DNA of 64,000 nucleotides from an uncultured Thermoguttaceae bacterium. Lineage in GTDB: Bacteria > Planctomycetota > Planctomycetia > Pirellulales > Thermoguttaceae. Under the pieces are notes generated by a model. That model was not told the origin of the DNA. It ran no database searches and worked only from the letters and a program-made list of their open reading frames with translations. Below, in pieces: positions 19,670 to 30,190 of this stretch; position 1 is the first letter of the stretch; each line of letters starts with the position of its first letter. The position numbers and the translations under genes are program-made. The stretch lies in the NCBI GenBank assembly GCA_938042245.1, contig CALIRO010000005.1, forward strand, positions 24,431 to 88,430. The letters are read 5' to 3'.

Positions 19670-22534
19670 ATGAAAGTCATTCTCTCCGGATTGATTGTAG
19701 CAAGTTGGGTTTGGCCGTCTATGGCAAGCCTGGCGGTAGCGGCTGAAGTAAGCGCAGAGCGTTGGCCAGCCGAGCAAGTGGTCTTCTATTGCAGTTTTGA
19801 CCAACAGAACTGGGACAAAAACTTCGACCATTGGCCAGACCGGTGGACCCGCCATCAGGCGCCCGGTTATCCGATTTATCTCGAGATGAAGCGAATCGAC
19901 GATCCGACCGTTCCAGGAGGCGGGAGTTTGCAGATCCTATTAGACGGCGGCGCCGCAGCGGTCTTTAGCCCACCGATTCCGGTTCGAGCGGTTTATGCCT
20001 ATGTGCTGGAAGTCTTTGTAAAAGTCCAGGGCCTTCAGCACCATCAAGCGTATGTGTCCCTTCAGTTTCTGAATGCCAAACTCCAGATGGTGGGCCGAGA
20101 GGAATCAGAAAAACTCACTGGCAGCAGCGGCTGGCAAAAGGTGCGTTTGGGACCTGTAACGGCGCCGTCCTCGGAAGCCTGCTGGGTGCGGATTGGCTTG
20201 CATGTGGAACCGGGCCAACAAGCGGATCTAAAAGGCGAAGTGGCATTTGCTGACGTATGGCTTGGGCGATTGCCACGGCTTCGGATGTGGGTGCAGCCCC
20301 GAACTCATCTATTTGCTCAGCAGGATCAGGTGGAGATCTTTTGTGAGGCTTCCGGATTTCCTAGCCCGGCCTGTCAGATCGAGTGGCGGTTGTACGATGT
20401 ATGGGGACGTCTTTTAAACCGTCATCAGCAAACTCTCCAAGCAGAGCCAGTGGGAGCGGAGGGAGGGGTTGCCACCGAAGAGAGGATGGCAAGCTCGGCA
20501 GCGTCAGGCCCAATGCCTCCTCAGCAGGAGGAAAGCTCTTTGGGGGAGATTTCCTCCCGGGGGGCGGATGCCGCCAAGCTGCCCGCCTCTGGCAAGCCAA
20601 TGCCCGAACAGCAGATCTTTTCGGTTCCACCGATTGCAAAGCCGGAACCACTTTATCGGAGCAAAGCGGTTTGGCGTCCGGAACTGCCGGGGCCGGGTTT
20701 TTATCGGGTGGATTGTCGGTTGGTGGGGATGTTGGGACAGACGGCTCCTTGCCAATTGAATCTGGCAGTTTTAGGCCCTAGATTTTCGGGCAGGCGGGGG
20801 GATTTTGGGTGGAGTTTGCCGGAGGGGGATCAGCCATTGACGCTGGAGGAATTGCTTCCCTTACTGAGCCAGATGGGACTGCGTTGGATTAAATATCCGG
20901 TTTGGTTTGACCTGAAAACCGAAAGCGAGCGAGTAGAAGCGTGGGTGGTATTTAGTGAGCGGCTCAACGCCCAGGGGATCGACATGGTGGGGATGTTGGC
21001 CCGGCCGCCGGCAGAGGTAGCCAAGCAATTTGCTGACCACCGACCGTTGGCCGCTGACATTTTTGCGATGGATCCTGCCCGGTGGTGGCCGATGGTAGAA
21101 CCGTTGTTAGTACGGTTTGCGCTGAGGATCCATTGGTGGCAATTAGGGCTGGACGATGATCCGAGCTTTGTGGGTTTGGCTGGTTTGGAGGAAAGGATAA
21201 GGCGGCTGAAGGCCCATTGGGAGAAAGTGGGGAAGGATTTGCACATAGGGTTCTGCTGGGATTGGGTGCATGAAGTGCCCAGGTGTCGGGAGGGACCGGC
21301 CCCTTGGAAGTTTCTCAGTTTCCGGGCCCAGCCGCCTTTAACACCCGAAGAACTGGTGGTAGCTGTTTCCCAAAACTCTACTCCGGGGCTAGTGCGGTGG
21401 GTGGTGGTGGAACCTTTGCCCAAGCAGCAGTATCGCTTGCAAGAGCGGGCAGCGGATTTAGTCCGTCAGATGCTCGCTGCTAAAATGGCCGGCGCCGATG
21501 CCATCTTCCTGCCGGATCCGTTCCATCCGCAAACCGGCCTGATGCATCCAGATGGCACGGTCGGGGAGTTGCTTTTAGTCTGGCGCACAGTGGCCCAGGC
21601 CCTTTCCGGCGCCCAGTACTTAGGCAGTTTGCCGATGCCCAACCGCAGCCCTAACCACCTGTTCCTCCGGGATAAAGAAGCCGTGCTGATTATCTGGAAC
21701 GACAGCCCTACCGAAGAACGCTTGTATCTGGGGGAGGAAGTCGAACAGGTGGATCTTTGGGGCCGAACCGATCCTCTGCCCAAGCAAGCTCACCAACATC
21801 GCCTCTGGGTATCTCCACTACCGCTGCTGGTGCGAGGATTGAATCCTCTGCTGGCCCAATGGCGGATTCATTGCCAGATTGCTCCCACTAGGATTCCCAG
21901 TGTGTTTGGTCGGCCACATAGGAACTGGTTGAAAATGCTCAATCCTTTGGACCGGGGGGTGTCCGGCGTGGCCAAACTGATTGTGCCGCCTGGCTGGGCG
22001 GTGCAACCAGCAGAGATTCCCTTCCGGCTTGGCCCCGGGGAAAGCCTGGAAGCGGCGTTTTCTATTGTACTTCCTTATACAGCTACTAATGGGCAGTATC
22101 CACTGGCCGTGGAAGTCCGATTACAGGCGGATCAACTTTATCAGTTTCAAGTCCATCGGTGGATCGACGTAGGATTGGGAGATGTGTATATCCGGGTGGC
22201 AGCCCGGCTAAACGATCAGCAGGAACTGGAAGTAGAACAGTGTCTGGTCAACGAAACGGAGCAATCGGTAGCTTTTGAGTGCCAACTGTTTGCCCCGGGG
22301 CGGAAACGGCTGCGCAGCCAGGTGTTCTTGGCCGGGCCAGGGCAAGAGGTGTATGTGTATCGGCTTCCGGCAGGGCAGGAGCTGGTGGGGAAAAGTCTCT
22401 GGCTTCAGGCGGTCGAACTGGGTGGAGACCGGGTGCTGACCTACCGTTTCTCTGTGCCGCCCGAGGCGTCTGCCGAAGCGGCTAGCCATCCCGAAGCCTT
22501 CCGATCCGTTGACGCAATTCCTAATCGGAATTAA
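19670..22534 (+). CDS. Large secreted protein, possible glycoside-hydrolase-like fold
   Basis: A 954-residue protein with a signal peptide (about 1-25, ending AVAAEV). Residues about 35-205 look like a carbohydrate-binding jelly roll (VVFYCSFDQQNWDKN and later LKGEVAFADVWLGRLP). A proline/serine-rich linker lies near 260-330. Residues about 400-660 resemble a (beta/alpha)8 barrel (LLSQMGLRWIKYPVWFDL, GIDMVGMLARPPAEV, RWVVVEPLP). The C-terminus (about 760-930) is beta-rich, like the NPCBM or Ig-type tails of extracellular enzymes. I do not recognise a named family, and catalytic carboxylates cannot be assigned. It stands alone on the plus strand. Confidence 0.7.
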   Translation: MKVILSGLIVASWVWPSMASLAVAAEVSAERWPAEQVVFYCSFDQQNWDKNFDHWPDRWTRHQAPGYPIYLEMKRIDDPTVPGGGSLQILLDGGAAAVFSPPIPVRAVYAYVLEVFVKVQGLQHHQAYVSLQFLNAKLQMVGREESEKLTGSSGWQKVRLGPVTAPSSEACWVRIGLHVEPGQQADLKGEVAFADVWLGRLPRLRMWVQPRTHLFAQQDQVEIFCEASGFPSPACQIEWRLYDVWGRLLNRHQQTLQAEPVGAEGGVATEERMASSAASGPMPPQQEESSLGEISSRGADAAKLPASGKPMPEQQIFSVPPIAKPEPLYRSKAVWRPELPGPGFYRVDCRLVGMLGQTAPCQLNLAVLGPRFSGRRGDFGWSLPEGDQPLTLEELLPLLSQMGLRWIKYPVWFDLKTESERVEAWVVFSERLNAQGIDMVGMLARPPAEVAKQFADHRPLAADIFAMDPARWWPMVEPLLVRFALRIHWWQLGLDDDPSFVGLAGLEERIRRLKAHWEKVGKDLHIGFCWDWVHEVPRCREGPAPWKFLSFRAQPPLTPEELVVAVSQNSTPGLVRWVVVEPLPKQQYRLQERAADLVRQMLAAKMAGADAIFLPDPFHPQTGLMHPDGTVGELLLVWRTVAQALSGAQYLGSLPMPNRSPNHLFLRDKEAVLIIWNDSPTEERLYLGEEVEQVDLWGRTDPLPKQAHQHRLWVSPLPLLVRGLNPLLAQWRIHCQIAPTRIPSVFGRPHRNWLKMLNPLDRGVSGVAKLIVPPGWAVQPAEIPFRLGPGESLEAAFSIVLPYTATNGQYPLAVEVRLQADQLYQFQVHRWIDVGLGDVYIRVAARLNDQQELEVEQCLVNETEQSVAFECQLFAPGRKRLRSQVFLAGPGQEVYVYRLPAGQELVGKSLWLQAVELGGDRVLTYRFSVPPEASAEAASHPEAFRSVDAIPNRN

Positions 22535-22722
22535 AGTAAAAAAGAAGAAACACGGTGGGAAAACTTTCTCGGATCTGCCATGGCCCAGTGGAAATTGCTC
22601 CTCTGGTAGGTCGTTTGTGGGTTTTGATTGCAGCCTTTTCCTGGCTCTGCCGAGGGGAACCATAGGCTTTCTTCGGCGCCAATGTCAATAGCAGATTGCT
22701 TGGTGGGCTAGGAGAAGACAGA

Positions 22723-24297
22723 GTGTCGTCTTCTCGGGTACCGCATTCCTCCCAACCTTCCGATCAGCCGATAGGGCAGTTCCCCCTGCCTACGGGGGCT
22801 AATGGTCTGGAATCGCCGGCCCGCTTCGAAGAACAGCCCACCGTCATCTCCCAACAGCCGCCTTGGACTCCTGCGGAATTGGAGGGGCGGGTGGATCGGC
22901 TTTTGCCAGGCCAACGCTTGGAACATTTTGAAATCCTAGAACTGATTGGCGGGGGTGGCATGGCTCGGGTCTATCGGGCCCTCGACACCCGACTGAATCG
23001 GATCGTGGCGTTGAAAGTGCTTTCGGCAGAACATGCTGCCGAACCGGAAACCCGCCAGCGATTCTACAACGAAGCCCGCTCCGCCGCCCAATTGGATCAT
23101 GAAAACATCGCCCGCGTGTATTATGTAGGCGAAGAGCAGGGCATTCCGTTCATTGTGTACGAATATATTCATGGCCAGAATCTCCGGGCAATGGTCGAAC
23201 GACGGGGGCCGTTGCCGGTCCCGGAGGCGGTATATTATACCCTTCAGGTGGCGGAAGCGCTCAGCCATGCCGCCAGCCGAAATATCGTCCACCGCGACAT
23301 CAAACCCTCCAATATTCTGATTACCCCCGAAGGTCGAGCCAAACTGATCGACTTGGGCCTGGCCCGCATCCATAGACCGCTCTCCGCAGGAGAGGATCTG
23401 ACCGCCACCGGGGTAACGATGGGTACATTCGATTACATTGCGCCGGAACAGGCCCGAGACCCGCGAACCGCCGATGTCCGAAGCGACATCTATTCCCTTG
23501 GATGTGCTTTTTTCTTCATACTGGTCGGACGTCCCCCATTTCCCGAAGGCACCGTGCTGCAAAAGCTCCTCCAGCATCAAACCGAACAACCCCCCGATCC
23601 TCGCATCTGGCGCCCAGAATTGCCCGACAGTTTGATCCGGATTCTGCGAAAGATGTTGGCCAAAGACCCGGCCGACCGCTATCAGGAGCCCCAAGCCTTG
23701 GTAGCGGAGCTGTTGGCCCTGGCCGAGTCGGTCGGTAGCCCCCCAGGAGCGCGAACTGGCACCGTATGGATCACTCCCAGACCAAGAGCGTTTTCGTATT
23801 TAGAACGGCATCTGCCTTGGTTGATTCCCTTGGTGGCGTTGTTGGCTGCGGTCATGGTGCTAGATTGGCTGTGGTCTTCGGGTTCTTCCCCGGAGGCAGC
23901 GCCTTCCGGACTGGAAGGAAGCAGGATTTGGACTAAGCCGTGGCCCTCCCCGATGCAAGACCGCCCCTCTGCTAAACCGAACCTTTCCGCGTCTGCTGCC
24001 GGCGGTGGAAGTTCTTTGGGAGGGCAACTCGGTGAGCCAAACCCTGCCAGCAGCGGTGCTGTGCCGCCGCAGCCGCCTCCCCCACCGGGGCCCCATCCCA
24101 CCAGTTCCCCCCCCGCTCCGTCTCCGCCGGGGTATGGGTCTTCTGAGAATCGCTCTTCGGCAAGCCCAATGCCCCCCACCGAAGCGGCAGCTCCCCCTGC
24201 CGAGAACGCCCTTCAGCCAGAACGATTTGAAGGAAAAATTTCCCCCGGCCAGCCGTTGGAAGGCCAGATCCGAGCCGACCCGATTCCGCCGGAATAG
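22723..24297 (+). CDS. Serine/threonine protein kinase, PknB-like, membrane-anchored
   Basis: The start at GTG 22723 has GGAG eight bases upstream; the frame is open to a TTG at 22696 with no ribosome-binding site. A flexible N-terminus of about 60 residues precedes the kinase domain (about 70-325): glycine loop GGGGMARVY, VALKVL lysine (about 98), HRDIKPSN catalytic loop (about 190), DLG in place of DFG (about 210), and GTFDYIAPEQ. One membrane helix (HLPWLIPLVALLAAVMVLDW) follows, then about 140 residues rich in Pro, Ser and Gly outside the membrane. The residues needed for activity are present. No cognate phosphatase is adjacent. Confidence 0.93.
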   Translation: MSSSRVPHSSQPSDQPIGQFPLPTGANGLESPARFEEQPTVISQQPPWTPAELEGRVDRLLPGQRLEHFEILELIGGGGMARVYRALDTRLNRIVALKVLSAEHAAEPETRQRFYNEARSAAQLDHENIARVYYVGEEQGIPFIVYEYIHGQNLRAMVERRGPLPVPEAVYYTLQVAEALSHAASRNIVHRDIKPSNILITPEGRAKLIDLGLARIHRPLSAGEDLTATGVTMGTFDYIAPEQARDPRTADVRSDIYSLGCAFFFILVGRPPFPEGTVLQKLLQHQTEQPPDPRIWRPELPDSLIRILRKMLAKDPADRYQEPQALVAELLALAESVGSPPGARTGTVWITPRPRAFSYLERHLPWLIPLVALLAAVMVLDWLWSSGSSPEAAPSGLEGSRIWTKPWPSPMQDRPSAKPNLSASAAGGGSSLGGQLGEPNPASSGAVPPQPPPPPGPHPTSSPPAPSPPGYGSSENRSSASPMPPTEAAAPPAENALQPERFEGKISPGQPLEGQIRADPIPPE

Positions 24298-24496
24298 CAA
24301 AGGTTGCTTTCGGCCCGTGGCTTCGGTCGGCACAGGCGATTGGACGAAGTGGCGAGTATCGGCTCTGGGTGGATCAAAGCGAACTGGTAACTCAGATGCC
24401 TGTATGGACTGATTCGTGTCCGGGGCAATCCTCTTGCTCTCGAGGAGGGCAAGTGCCTCTTCCTTCCAGAGGGCAACTGCGGCATAATAAGGGCCG

Positions 24497-25447
24497 ATGG
24501 TACGGTACGATTTTGCCGAGGATTTAAAACGTTACGGGCCCCAGGCGGTGCTGAGCGAAGCGATCCGGCTGCGGGATGCCCGTCGGTATTGCCGCCGCCT
24601 GGCCCGGTCGCATTATGAGAACTTTCCGGTGGTCAGTTGGTTTTTGCCGCGGCGTCTGCGCCAGCATTTCTATAATATCTATGCGTATTGCCGATGGGCG
24701 GATAACCTGGCCGATCTGGCGCCGGAGCCGCAACAGGCGTTGGTTTGGCTGAGTTGGTGGGAGAGCCATCTGCGGGCCTGTTTCCAGCAGCGTGCGATTC
24801 ATCCGGTTTTTATTGCCCTGCAGGAGACGATTCAGGAGTTTAAGATACCGCCGGATCCGTTTGTGGACCTGTTGGTAGCGTTTCGGCAGGACCAGCAGGT
24901 GACGCGATATGACACATTTGATCAGCTTTTGACGTACTGTCGGTACTCGGCCAATCCGGTCGGACGGCTGGTTCTGTATGTGGCCGGTTGCCATGATTCC
25001 CAGCGGGCCATGCTGGCCGATTGCATCTGCACCGGGTTGCAACTGGCCAATTTTTGGCAGGATGTAGCCGAAGATTGGCGGCGGGGTCGAATCTATCTGC
25101 CGCTGGCGCACCTGCGGCGCTTTGGTGGGGACGAAACGCCGATTATTCGCGGAGTGGCCACCGAGCCGTTCCGACGCGCCCTGGCTGCCGCTTGCAACGA
25201 GGCGGAAGGCTGGCTGCAACGAGGCCAACCACTTATCGGCCTGGTCCCCAGCTTTTTGCGGATGGAGGTGGCCCTGTTTATCCAAGGGGGCCTAGCCATC
25301 CTGGAGGCCATCCGCCGGCAGGACTACGATGTCTTCCGCCAGCGTCCAAGGCTCTCTGGCTGGCAAAAACTGGGCCTGGTCTTGCGCACCTGGTGGAACA
25401 TGCGTATCCTACGCAGGTACCGCCGCCACGAACTGATCCGACGCTGA
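24497..25447 (+). CDS. Squalene/phytoene synthase family, HpnC-like
   Basis: A 316-residue all-alpha prenyl synthase. The first Asp-rich region is YCRWADNLAD (65-73) and the second is QLANFWQDVAEDWRRGRIYLP (from 182), each with the Asp-xxx-Asp pair that binds magnesium and diphosphate. The opening ARSHYENFPVVSWFLPRRLR resembles HpnC, which acts in bacterial squalene synthesis for hopanoids. The first motif is DNLAD rather than the usual DDxxD/E. No HpnD or HpnE is in the window, so the pathway role is inferred from family only. Confidence 0.85.
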   Translation: MVRYDFAEDLKRYGPQAVLSEAIRLRDARRYCRRLARSHYENFPVVSWFLPRRLRQHFYNIYAYCRWADNLADLAPEPQQALVWLSWWESHLRACFQQRAIHPVFIALQETIQEFKIPPDPFVDLLVAFRQDQQVTRYDTFDQLLTYCRYSANPVGRLVLYVAGCHDSQRAMLADCICTGLQLANFWQDVAEDWRRGRIYLPLAHLRRFGGDETPIIRGVATEPFRRALAAACNEAEGWLQRGQPLIGLVPSFLRMEVALFIQGGLAILEAIRRQDYDVFRQRPRLSGWQKLGLVLRTWWNMRILRRYRRHELIRR

Positions 25448-25534
25448 AGGCAAGCCCCTACCGCCTTCTCCCAGGCCTATTTCGAGAAGCTAGCTCTTTT
25501 CAGCACAGAGGGGGAAAGGGTAGGCCTTTGTCTT

Positions 25535-26902
25535 TCAGCCGTACAGTTGGATCGCTTTGAGGATTTCTGCCAGATTGTTGGAAACGGAAACAGGGCGATT
25601 AGCGAAGGCAGGCCGCCGAACCCCCCGGCGCCCTAAAACCTCGTTGAACATCTTTTGATCCGTGGTATGGTAAGCGACGGTGGCTGTTGGGTCTTTCAGC
25701 AGATGGCCGGTGAGCACACAGACGACCCGTTCGTCGGGGCTGATTATGCCTTCGGCGACCAGTTTTTTTGCTCCGGCCACACTGGCCGCACTGGCCGGTT
25801 CACAGCCCAGTCCCCCGGCACCCACCTGAGCCTTGGCATCCAGGATTTCTTCGTCAGAAACTTCCCGGACCACGCCCTGGCACCACTGGAGGGCGCGGAG
25901 ACATTTGTCCAGGTTAACAGGACGGTTGATCTCAATCGCACTGGCAATGGTGGAAGCTCGCCGGCCCTCCGCATCCATCTGGGCATAATAGTCGGCAACC
26001 GTCTGCCTGGCTACCTGCCCATCATTCCAACGGACCTTCTGCTTTTCATAAAGGGTATAAAGGGTATTTGCTCCCACGGCATTGATGACCGCCAGGCGCG
26101 GCTTTTGCCGAATTAACCCCAATTGATACAGCTCTTCAAAGGCTTTGCCGAAAGCGCTGCTATTGCCCAAGTTGCCGCCAGGCACAACAATCCAATCCGG
26201 CACCTGCCAGCCAAGAGCCTCCAAGACCCGGTACATAATGGTCTTTTGGCCCTCTAGTCGGAATGGATTTACACTATTGACCAAATAGATACCCAACTGC
26301 TGAGAGACCTCTTTGACCCGAGCCATGGCGTCGTCAAAATCGCCAGCAATTTGGATCGTCAGTGCCCCATAATCCAGCGCTTGAGACAGTTTGCCGTAGG
26401 CAATTTTGCCAGAACCAACGAAAATAATCGCTTTCATCAGTCGAGTGGCCGAACAGTAAAGCGCCAGCGAGGCGGAGGTATTGCCGGTCGAAGCGCAAGC
26501 GGCACGCCGCGCACCCACAAGCCGAGCATGAGTAAAAGCGGCTGCCATGCCGTTGTCTTTGAAACTGCCCGAGGGATTCAGACCCTCATATTGGAGGAAT
26601 ACGTGGCCCTGCTTTACGCCGATATACTCAGCCACGCCGTCCGAAGGCAACAACAGCGTCTGCCCCTCGCCAATGGTAACACAAAACTCCTGCGGGGCAA
26701 AAGGCAATAACTCGTAAAACCGCCAAACCCCCGAAAAACAATACGGATCAATCCGTCGGGCCCATTTGGCCTCAAACTCCTTCAAAGACCGAGGCACCGG
26801 GAGCCGATCCCACTCATACTGCACATCCAGTAGGCTGCCACACCGCGGACAGGCAACCAGCACCTCCTCCAGACCATATTGGGCCCCACATTGGGGCACC
26901 AT
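25535..26902 (-). CDS. thrC: Threonine synthase
   Basis: A PLP enzyme that makes threonine from phosphohomoserine. The zinc-ribbon-like N-terminus ([18 protein letters not shown]) is followed by the PLP lysine in [11 protein letters not shown] (Lys115) and [30 protein letters not shown] binds the phosphate, and [12 protein letters not shown] lies near the C-terminus. The ATG at 26902 has no ribosome-binding site and cuts the zinc ribbon after its first cysteine. Upstream to the stop at about 26953 there is no ATG, GTG or TTG, but an ATT at 26932 has AAGGGG eight bases before it and restores FQQC. The true start may be that ATT. Confidence 0.93.
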   Translation of the reverse strand: MVPQCGAQYGLEEVLVACPRCGSLLDVQYEWDRLPVPRSLKEFEAKWARRIDPYCFSGVWRFYELLPFAPQEFCVTIGEGQTLLLPSDGVAEYIGVKQGHVFLQYEGLNPSGSFKDNGMAAAFTHARLVGARRAACASTGNTSASLALYCSATRLMKAIIFVGSGKIAYGKLSQALDYGALTIQIAGDFDDAMARVKEVSQQLGIYLVNSVNPFRLEGQKTIMYRVLEALGWQVPDWIVVPGGNLGNSSAFGKAFEELYQLGLIRQKPRLAVINAVGANTLYTLYEKQKVRWNDGQVARQTVADYYAQMDAEGRRASTIASAIEINRPVNLDKCLRALQWCQGVVREVSDEEILDAKAQVGAGGLGCEPASAASVAGAKKLVAEGIISPDERVVCVLTGHLLKDPTATVAYHTTDQKMFNEVLGRRGVRRPAFANRPVSVSNNLAEILKAIQLYG

Positions 26903-27098
26903 ACACTGCTGAAAGGCACGTGAACTCGAAATGGCAGTTTCCCCTTCTTTCCCTTAGAACCCAATCTCTCTGGCAACCTCCCTTTCCTTTCGGCCAGAAG
27001 AACTCAACGAGCCCCTGGGCGTGGGCAGCCCCCCAATCCGCCTAGAGGCGTATAGGTAATCTACCCTCTTTGCCCGCAGAAGCGAAGGGGGTTTGGCG

Positions 27099-28010
27099 CT
27101 AAGGAGCGTTGCCAATGCTTGACCGGCCGTTCCACCGTTTGATCATCGTAACCCGATTGCCGGTAGAGTTAAAGTGCACTTCGTCCATGAAGGTTTGCAT
27201 CAGCAGGATGCCTCGACCACTAAGTTTCTCCAGATTGGCCGGGTCAGTCGGATCCGGCAATTTCGACGGATCAAAACCAGGACCTTCATCCTCAATCACA
27301 AAGACGGCCTCCTGTGGCGAAAGGTCGGCCGAAATATAAATTCGCCGGTTGGCATAAGGCAACTGCCGGCTCCGCTGCCACATCAGCCGATAGTACTCCT
27401 CCTCCGCACTCTCCCGCATCTGGGAACTCAGTTCCAGGTTGCCATGATACATTGCATTGCTTAGGGCCTCTTCCAGGGCAATGCCCACTCGAATCCTCTC
27501 CGTCTGGTCGCACAGGCCCAAATAACCCAGATGCTCCTGCAGATAATGAAGCACCGGCCGAGCCATCCCCAAGTCATTGGGCAACACAAACCGACAGCCG
27601 TGACGCCACAGACACCGGAGAAGTCGGCAGCGGTCCCGCCGGCGAGCCGCTAGATCCGATACCGTCCGGATCGTCTCCAGCAGTGAGAGGTGCATTTGGG
27701 CTTTCGGGACGTAACTGGCCGCCCCCCGCTGGAGAGCCTCGACCGCTAGCTCCTGACTGCCTTGAGAAGTAATCAAAATCACAGGAATCTGCGGAAACCG
27801 CTCCCGAATCGCCTCGACCAGCTCCAGACCGTCCATCTCCGGCATCATCAGATCGGTAACTACAACGTCCGGCAACTGCTCGGCCATCCTCGCCAAGGCC
27901 TCCAGGCCGTGGCTAGCAAACCAGACTTCTAAAAACGGCTCCGGACGTAACAGTTCCGCAATCCATCGCCGATCCACAGCTAAATCGTCCACCACTAAAA
28001 CTCGAAGCAT
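27099..28010 (-). CDS. Receiver domain fused to RsbW-like ATPase domain
   Basis: A 303-residue protein; ATG 28010 is chosen because GGAAGGA lies nine bases upstream and the receiver begins at once (MLRVLVVDDL). The receiver has Asp53 (VVVTDLMMPEMDG), Thr81 and Lys103. Residues about 140-295 form a GHKL ATPase domain: N box VGIALEEALSNAMYHGN (175-191), G1 VIEDEGPGFD (238-247), G2 GRGILLM (265-271). There is no histidine-containing dimerisation domain, so this is not a sensor kinase but resembles anti-sigma kinases under phosphorylation control. It lies downstream of recA in the same direction, 124 bp away. The partner sigma or anti-anti-sigma factor is not in the window. Confidence 0.88.
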   Translation of the reverse strand: MLRVLVVDDLAVDRRWIAELLRPEPFLEVWFASHGLEALARMAEQLPDVVVTDLMMPEMDGLELVEAIRERFPQIPVILITSQGSQELAVEALQRGAASYVPKAQMHLSLLETIRTVSDLAARRRDRCRLLRCLWRHGCRFVLPNDLGMARPVLHYLQEHLGYLGLCDQTERIRVGIALEEALSNAMYHGNLELSSQMRESAEEEYYRLMWQRSRQLPYANRRIYISADLSPQEAVFVIEDEGPGFDPSKLPDPTDPANLEKLSGRGILLMQTFMDEVHFNSTGNRVTMIKRWNGRSSIGNAP

Positions 28011-28133
28011 CGCTGGTGTTCCTTCCCGCCTCCCCACGCAGACCGCGCGACTCTTGGGAAGCAAACAGACCCTTCCGAAGGCCTGCAACAGACCCCAGCC
28101 AGTCCTGCTGCCTCTGCCGGGGCAGTAGGCAGC

Positions 28134-29255
28134 TCAGCCCTCTGAGGCCTCTGCGACCGAAGCCGTCGGCAACATCTCCGGCCGGACACTTGCCAAGATC
28201 CTCTGCCTTAACTCTTCGAGAATTTCCGGATGGGCTTTCAGAAAATCTCGCGCTTTGTCCCTGCCTTGGCCCAGTTGGATATCTCCATACCGGAACCAAG
28301 CCCCTACCCGTTGCACGATCCGGTGCGCCAAGGCCAAATCCAATACATCGGTAGCATAACAGATGCCATCGGCATGCATCATGTCAAACTCCGCCACCCG
28401 GAACGGTGGGGCTACCTTGTTTTTGACCACCTTGGCCCGCACCCGCTGGCCGACCACCCGCTCCCCTTCCTTGATCTGGGAGATTTTGCGGACCTCGATT
28501 CGGCAAGAGCTGTAGAACTTCAAAGCCCGACCACCCGGCGTCGTCTCCGGATTGCCAAACATCACCCCGATTTTCTCCCGGATCTGGTTGATAAAAATGA
28601 CGGCCGTTTTGCTCTTGGAAATGGCCCCGGTGAGTTTTCGAAGCGACTGGCTCATCAGCCGAGCCTGCAACCCCACATGCGACTCCCCAATCTCCCCCTC
28701 CAGCTCCTTTTGCGGTACCAACGCGGCCACCGAATCCACCACGATCACATCCACCTCGTTAGAACGAATAAGCAGCTCAGCAATATGCATGGCCTCTTCC
28801 CCGCTGGAAGGCTGACTGACCAAAAGGGTCTCCAGTTGCACCCCCAGCTTTTTGGCCCACGTGGGATCCAAGGCGTGCTCGGCATCAATAAAGGCGGCAA
28901 TCCCCCCGGTTTTCTGCGCATTGGCCACCACATGCAACGCCAAGGTGGTTTTGCCGCTTGCTTCCGGCCCGAAGATTTCCACCACCCGGCCCAGGGGAAT
29001 CCCATGCCCCCCCAACGCCAAATCCAACGATAAACTCCCAGTGGAAATTCCCTCAATCTGGCCCATCTGCTGAGTGCCCAACGGCATGATCGCCCCTTCT
29101 CCGTACTGCTTTTCGATTTGGCTAATAGCAGATTTAAGTTCGGGTCGGCCCTGCAAGAGTTCCTCGGGCGATTTCGGCCCCGAAGGATCCGCCTTCCCCC
29201 CCGCCTTGGAAGGAGATTTTGCCTCCGGCCCCACAGCCTTTTTTCCCGCAGCCAT
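28134..29255 (-). CDS. recA: Recombinase RecA
   Basis: A 373-residue DNA strand-exchange ATPase and LexA coprotease. Walker [10 protein letters not shown] at 96-104, VDSVAALVP with the Walker B aspartate, the L1 loop region ([18 protein letters not shown]) and the L2 region ([21 protein letters not shown]) are all intact. An Ala/Lys/Pro/Ser-rich tail of about 35 residues precedes the normal core, longer than in E. coli RecA. AAGGAG lies seven bases before ATG 29255. No LexA gene is next to it, and I could not find a convincing LexA box. Confidence 0.97.
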   Translation of the reverse strand: MAAGKKAVGPEAKSPSKAGGKADPSGPKSPEELLQGRPELKSAISQIEKQYGEGAIMPLGTQQMGQIEGISTGSLSLDLALGGHGIPLGRVVEIFGPEASGKTTLALHVVANAQKTGGIAAFIDAEHALDPTWAKKLGVQLETLLVSQPSSGEEAMHIAELLIRSNEVDVIVVDSVAALVPQKELEGEIGESHVGLQARLMSQSLRKLTGAISKSKTAVIFINQIREKIGVMFGNPETTPGGRALKFYSSCRIEVRKISQIKEGERVVGQRVRAKVVKNKVAPPFRVAEFDMMHADGICYATDVLDLALAHRIVQRVGAWFRYGDIQLGQGRDKARDFLKAHPEILEELRQRILASVRPEMLPTASVAEASEG

Positions 29256-29336
29256 TTCCCAACTCCTTCGGAAAAACTCAACTTCTAATACTCGCTCTTT
29301 CCCCTCCCAAACAATCTACCACAAACCCCCAGTAAA

Positions 29337-30020
29337 CCCTATAAGGGGGGTTGGACAAATTACGGCCCATCGGCCAGCTCAACACTAGATTTTCCAGAGA
29401 ATGCTCCCCCTATAAAGGGAGATGATTCCGAATAAAGGGAGATGATTCCGACAAAGGGGGTGGTCCATGGCCCCTCGGCCAGATCTGCTCCCAGCTTTTC
29501 GGCCACTACGGACCTCTTTAAAGGACGCCAATTCTTATGGAAGTTTTGGTCAAATTTACGGAGAATTTCCCTGATCAACACCCCACTCTTGGTGGACTAC
29601 CAACCCTAGCTAAAGGGAGGTTAACTCTTAAGGAGCCTGGCAAATTATGGACGCTCGACCGCCTCAGCACCCGCTAGGGGCAGACCAGCTACCCCCCTAT
29701 AAAAGGGGTATAAAAGGCAGCTCATTAAAGGGGGGCAGGCAAATGAGGGAACTTCCCCTTCCAGTTATGACCGCTCCTATGTGCGCTCCACGGACTCAGT
29801 ACCAACTTTTTGGGGTACTAATATGCCCTATAAAGGGGGCCAACTCTTGGGAGTTGATCAAATTGTGGAGGCTCAGCCGGATCGGTCTATACTTTTTGGT
29901 GCCCAGCATCCCCTATAAGGTAGTATAACTGCTCATGGGGGCGACTCAAATATGGGCGATTGTCTGGATAACGAGCTACTTTTGGTAGGAATTAATCCCA
30001 CTGTAAAGCGGGGTATAGTC
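29337..30020. repeat. Degenerate repeat array with CCCCTATAAAGGGG cores
   Basis: A roughly 700-bp gene-free tract upstream of recA. Palindromic cores of the form CCCTATAAGGGG recur near 29338, 29406, 29695, 29825 and 29910, with relatives at 29598, 29725 and 30001. Between them CAAATTA or CAAATTGTGGA, followed by CTCGGCC or CTCAGCCGG segments, also recur, so units of about 70-130 bp can be made out. A 20-base unit (ATAAAGGGAGATGATTCCGA) is repeated directly at 29412 and 29432. No reading frame spans the tract. Confidence 0.65.
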
Positions 30021-30190
30021 CGATGAGGGAACCCTAGGGGGGCTTCCCTAATCACCCCAGACCCCCCGTAATCCCGCCTTAAACAACGAGCACGCACTCC
30101 AAAGCCCCTTTCCACCCCCACCAGAAAGAGAATGCCTGCCAACGTGAGAAAATACCCATCCGTTTACGTGGACTTTTGCCAATTTTTTGA

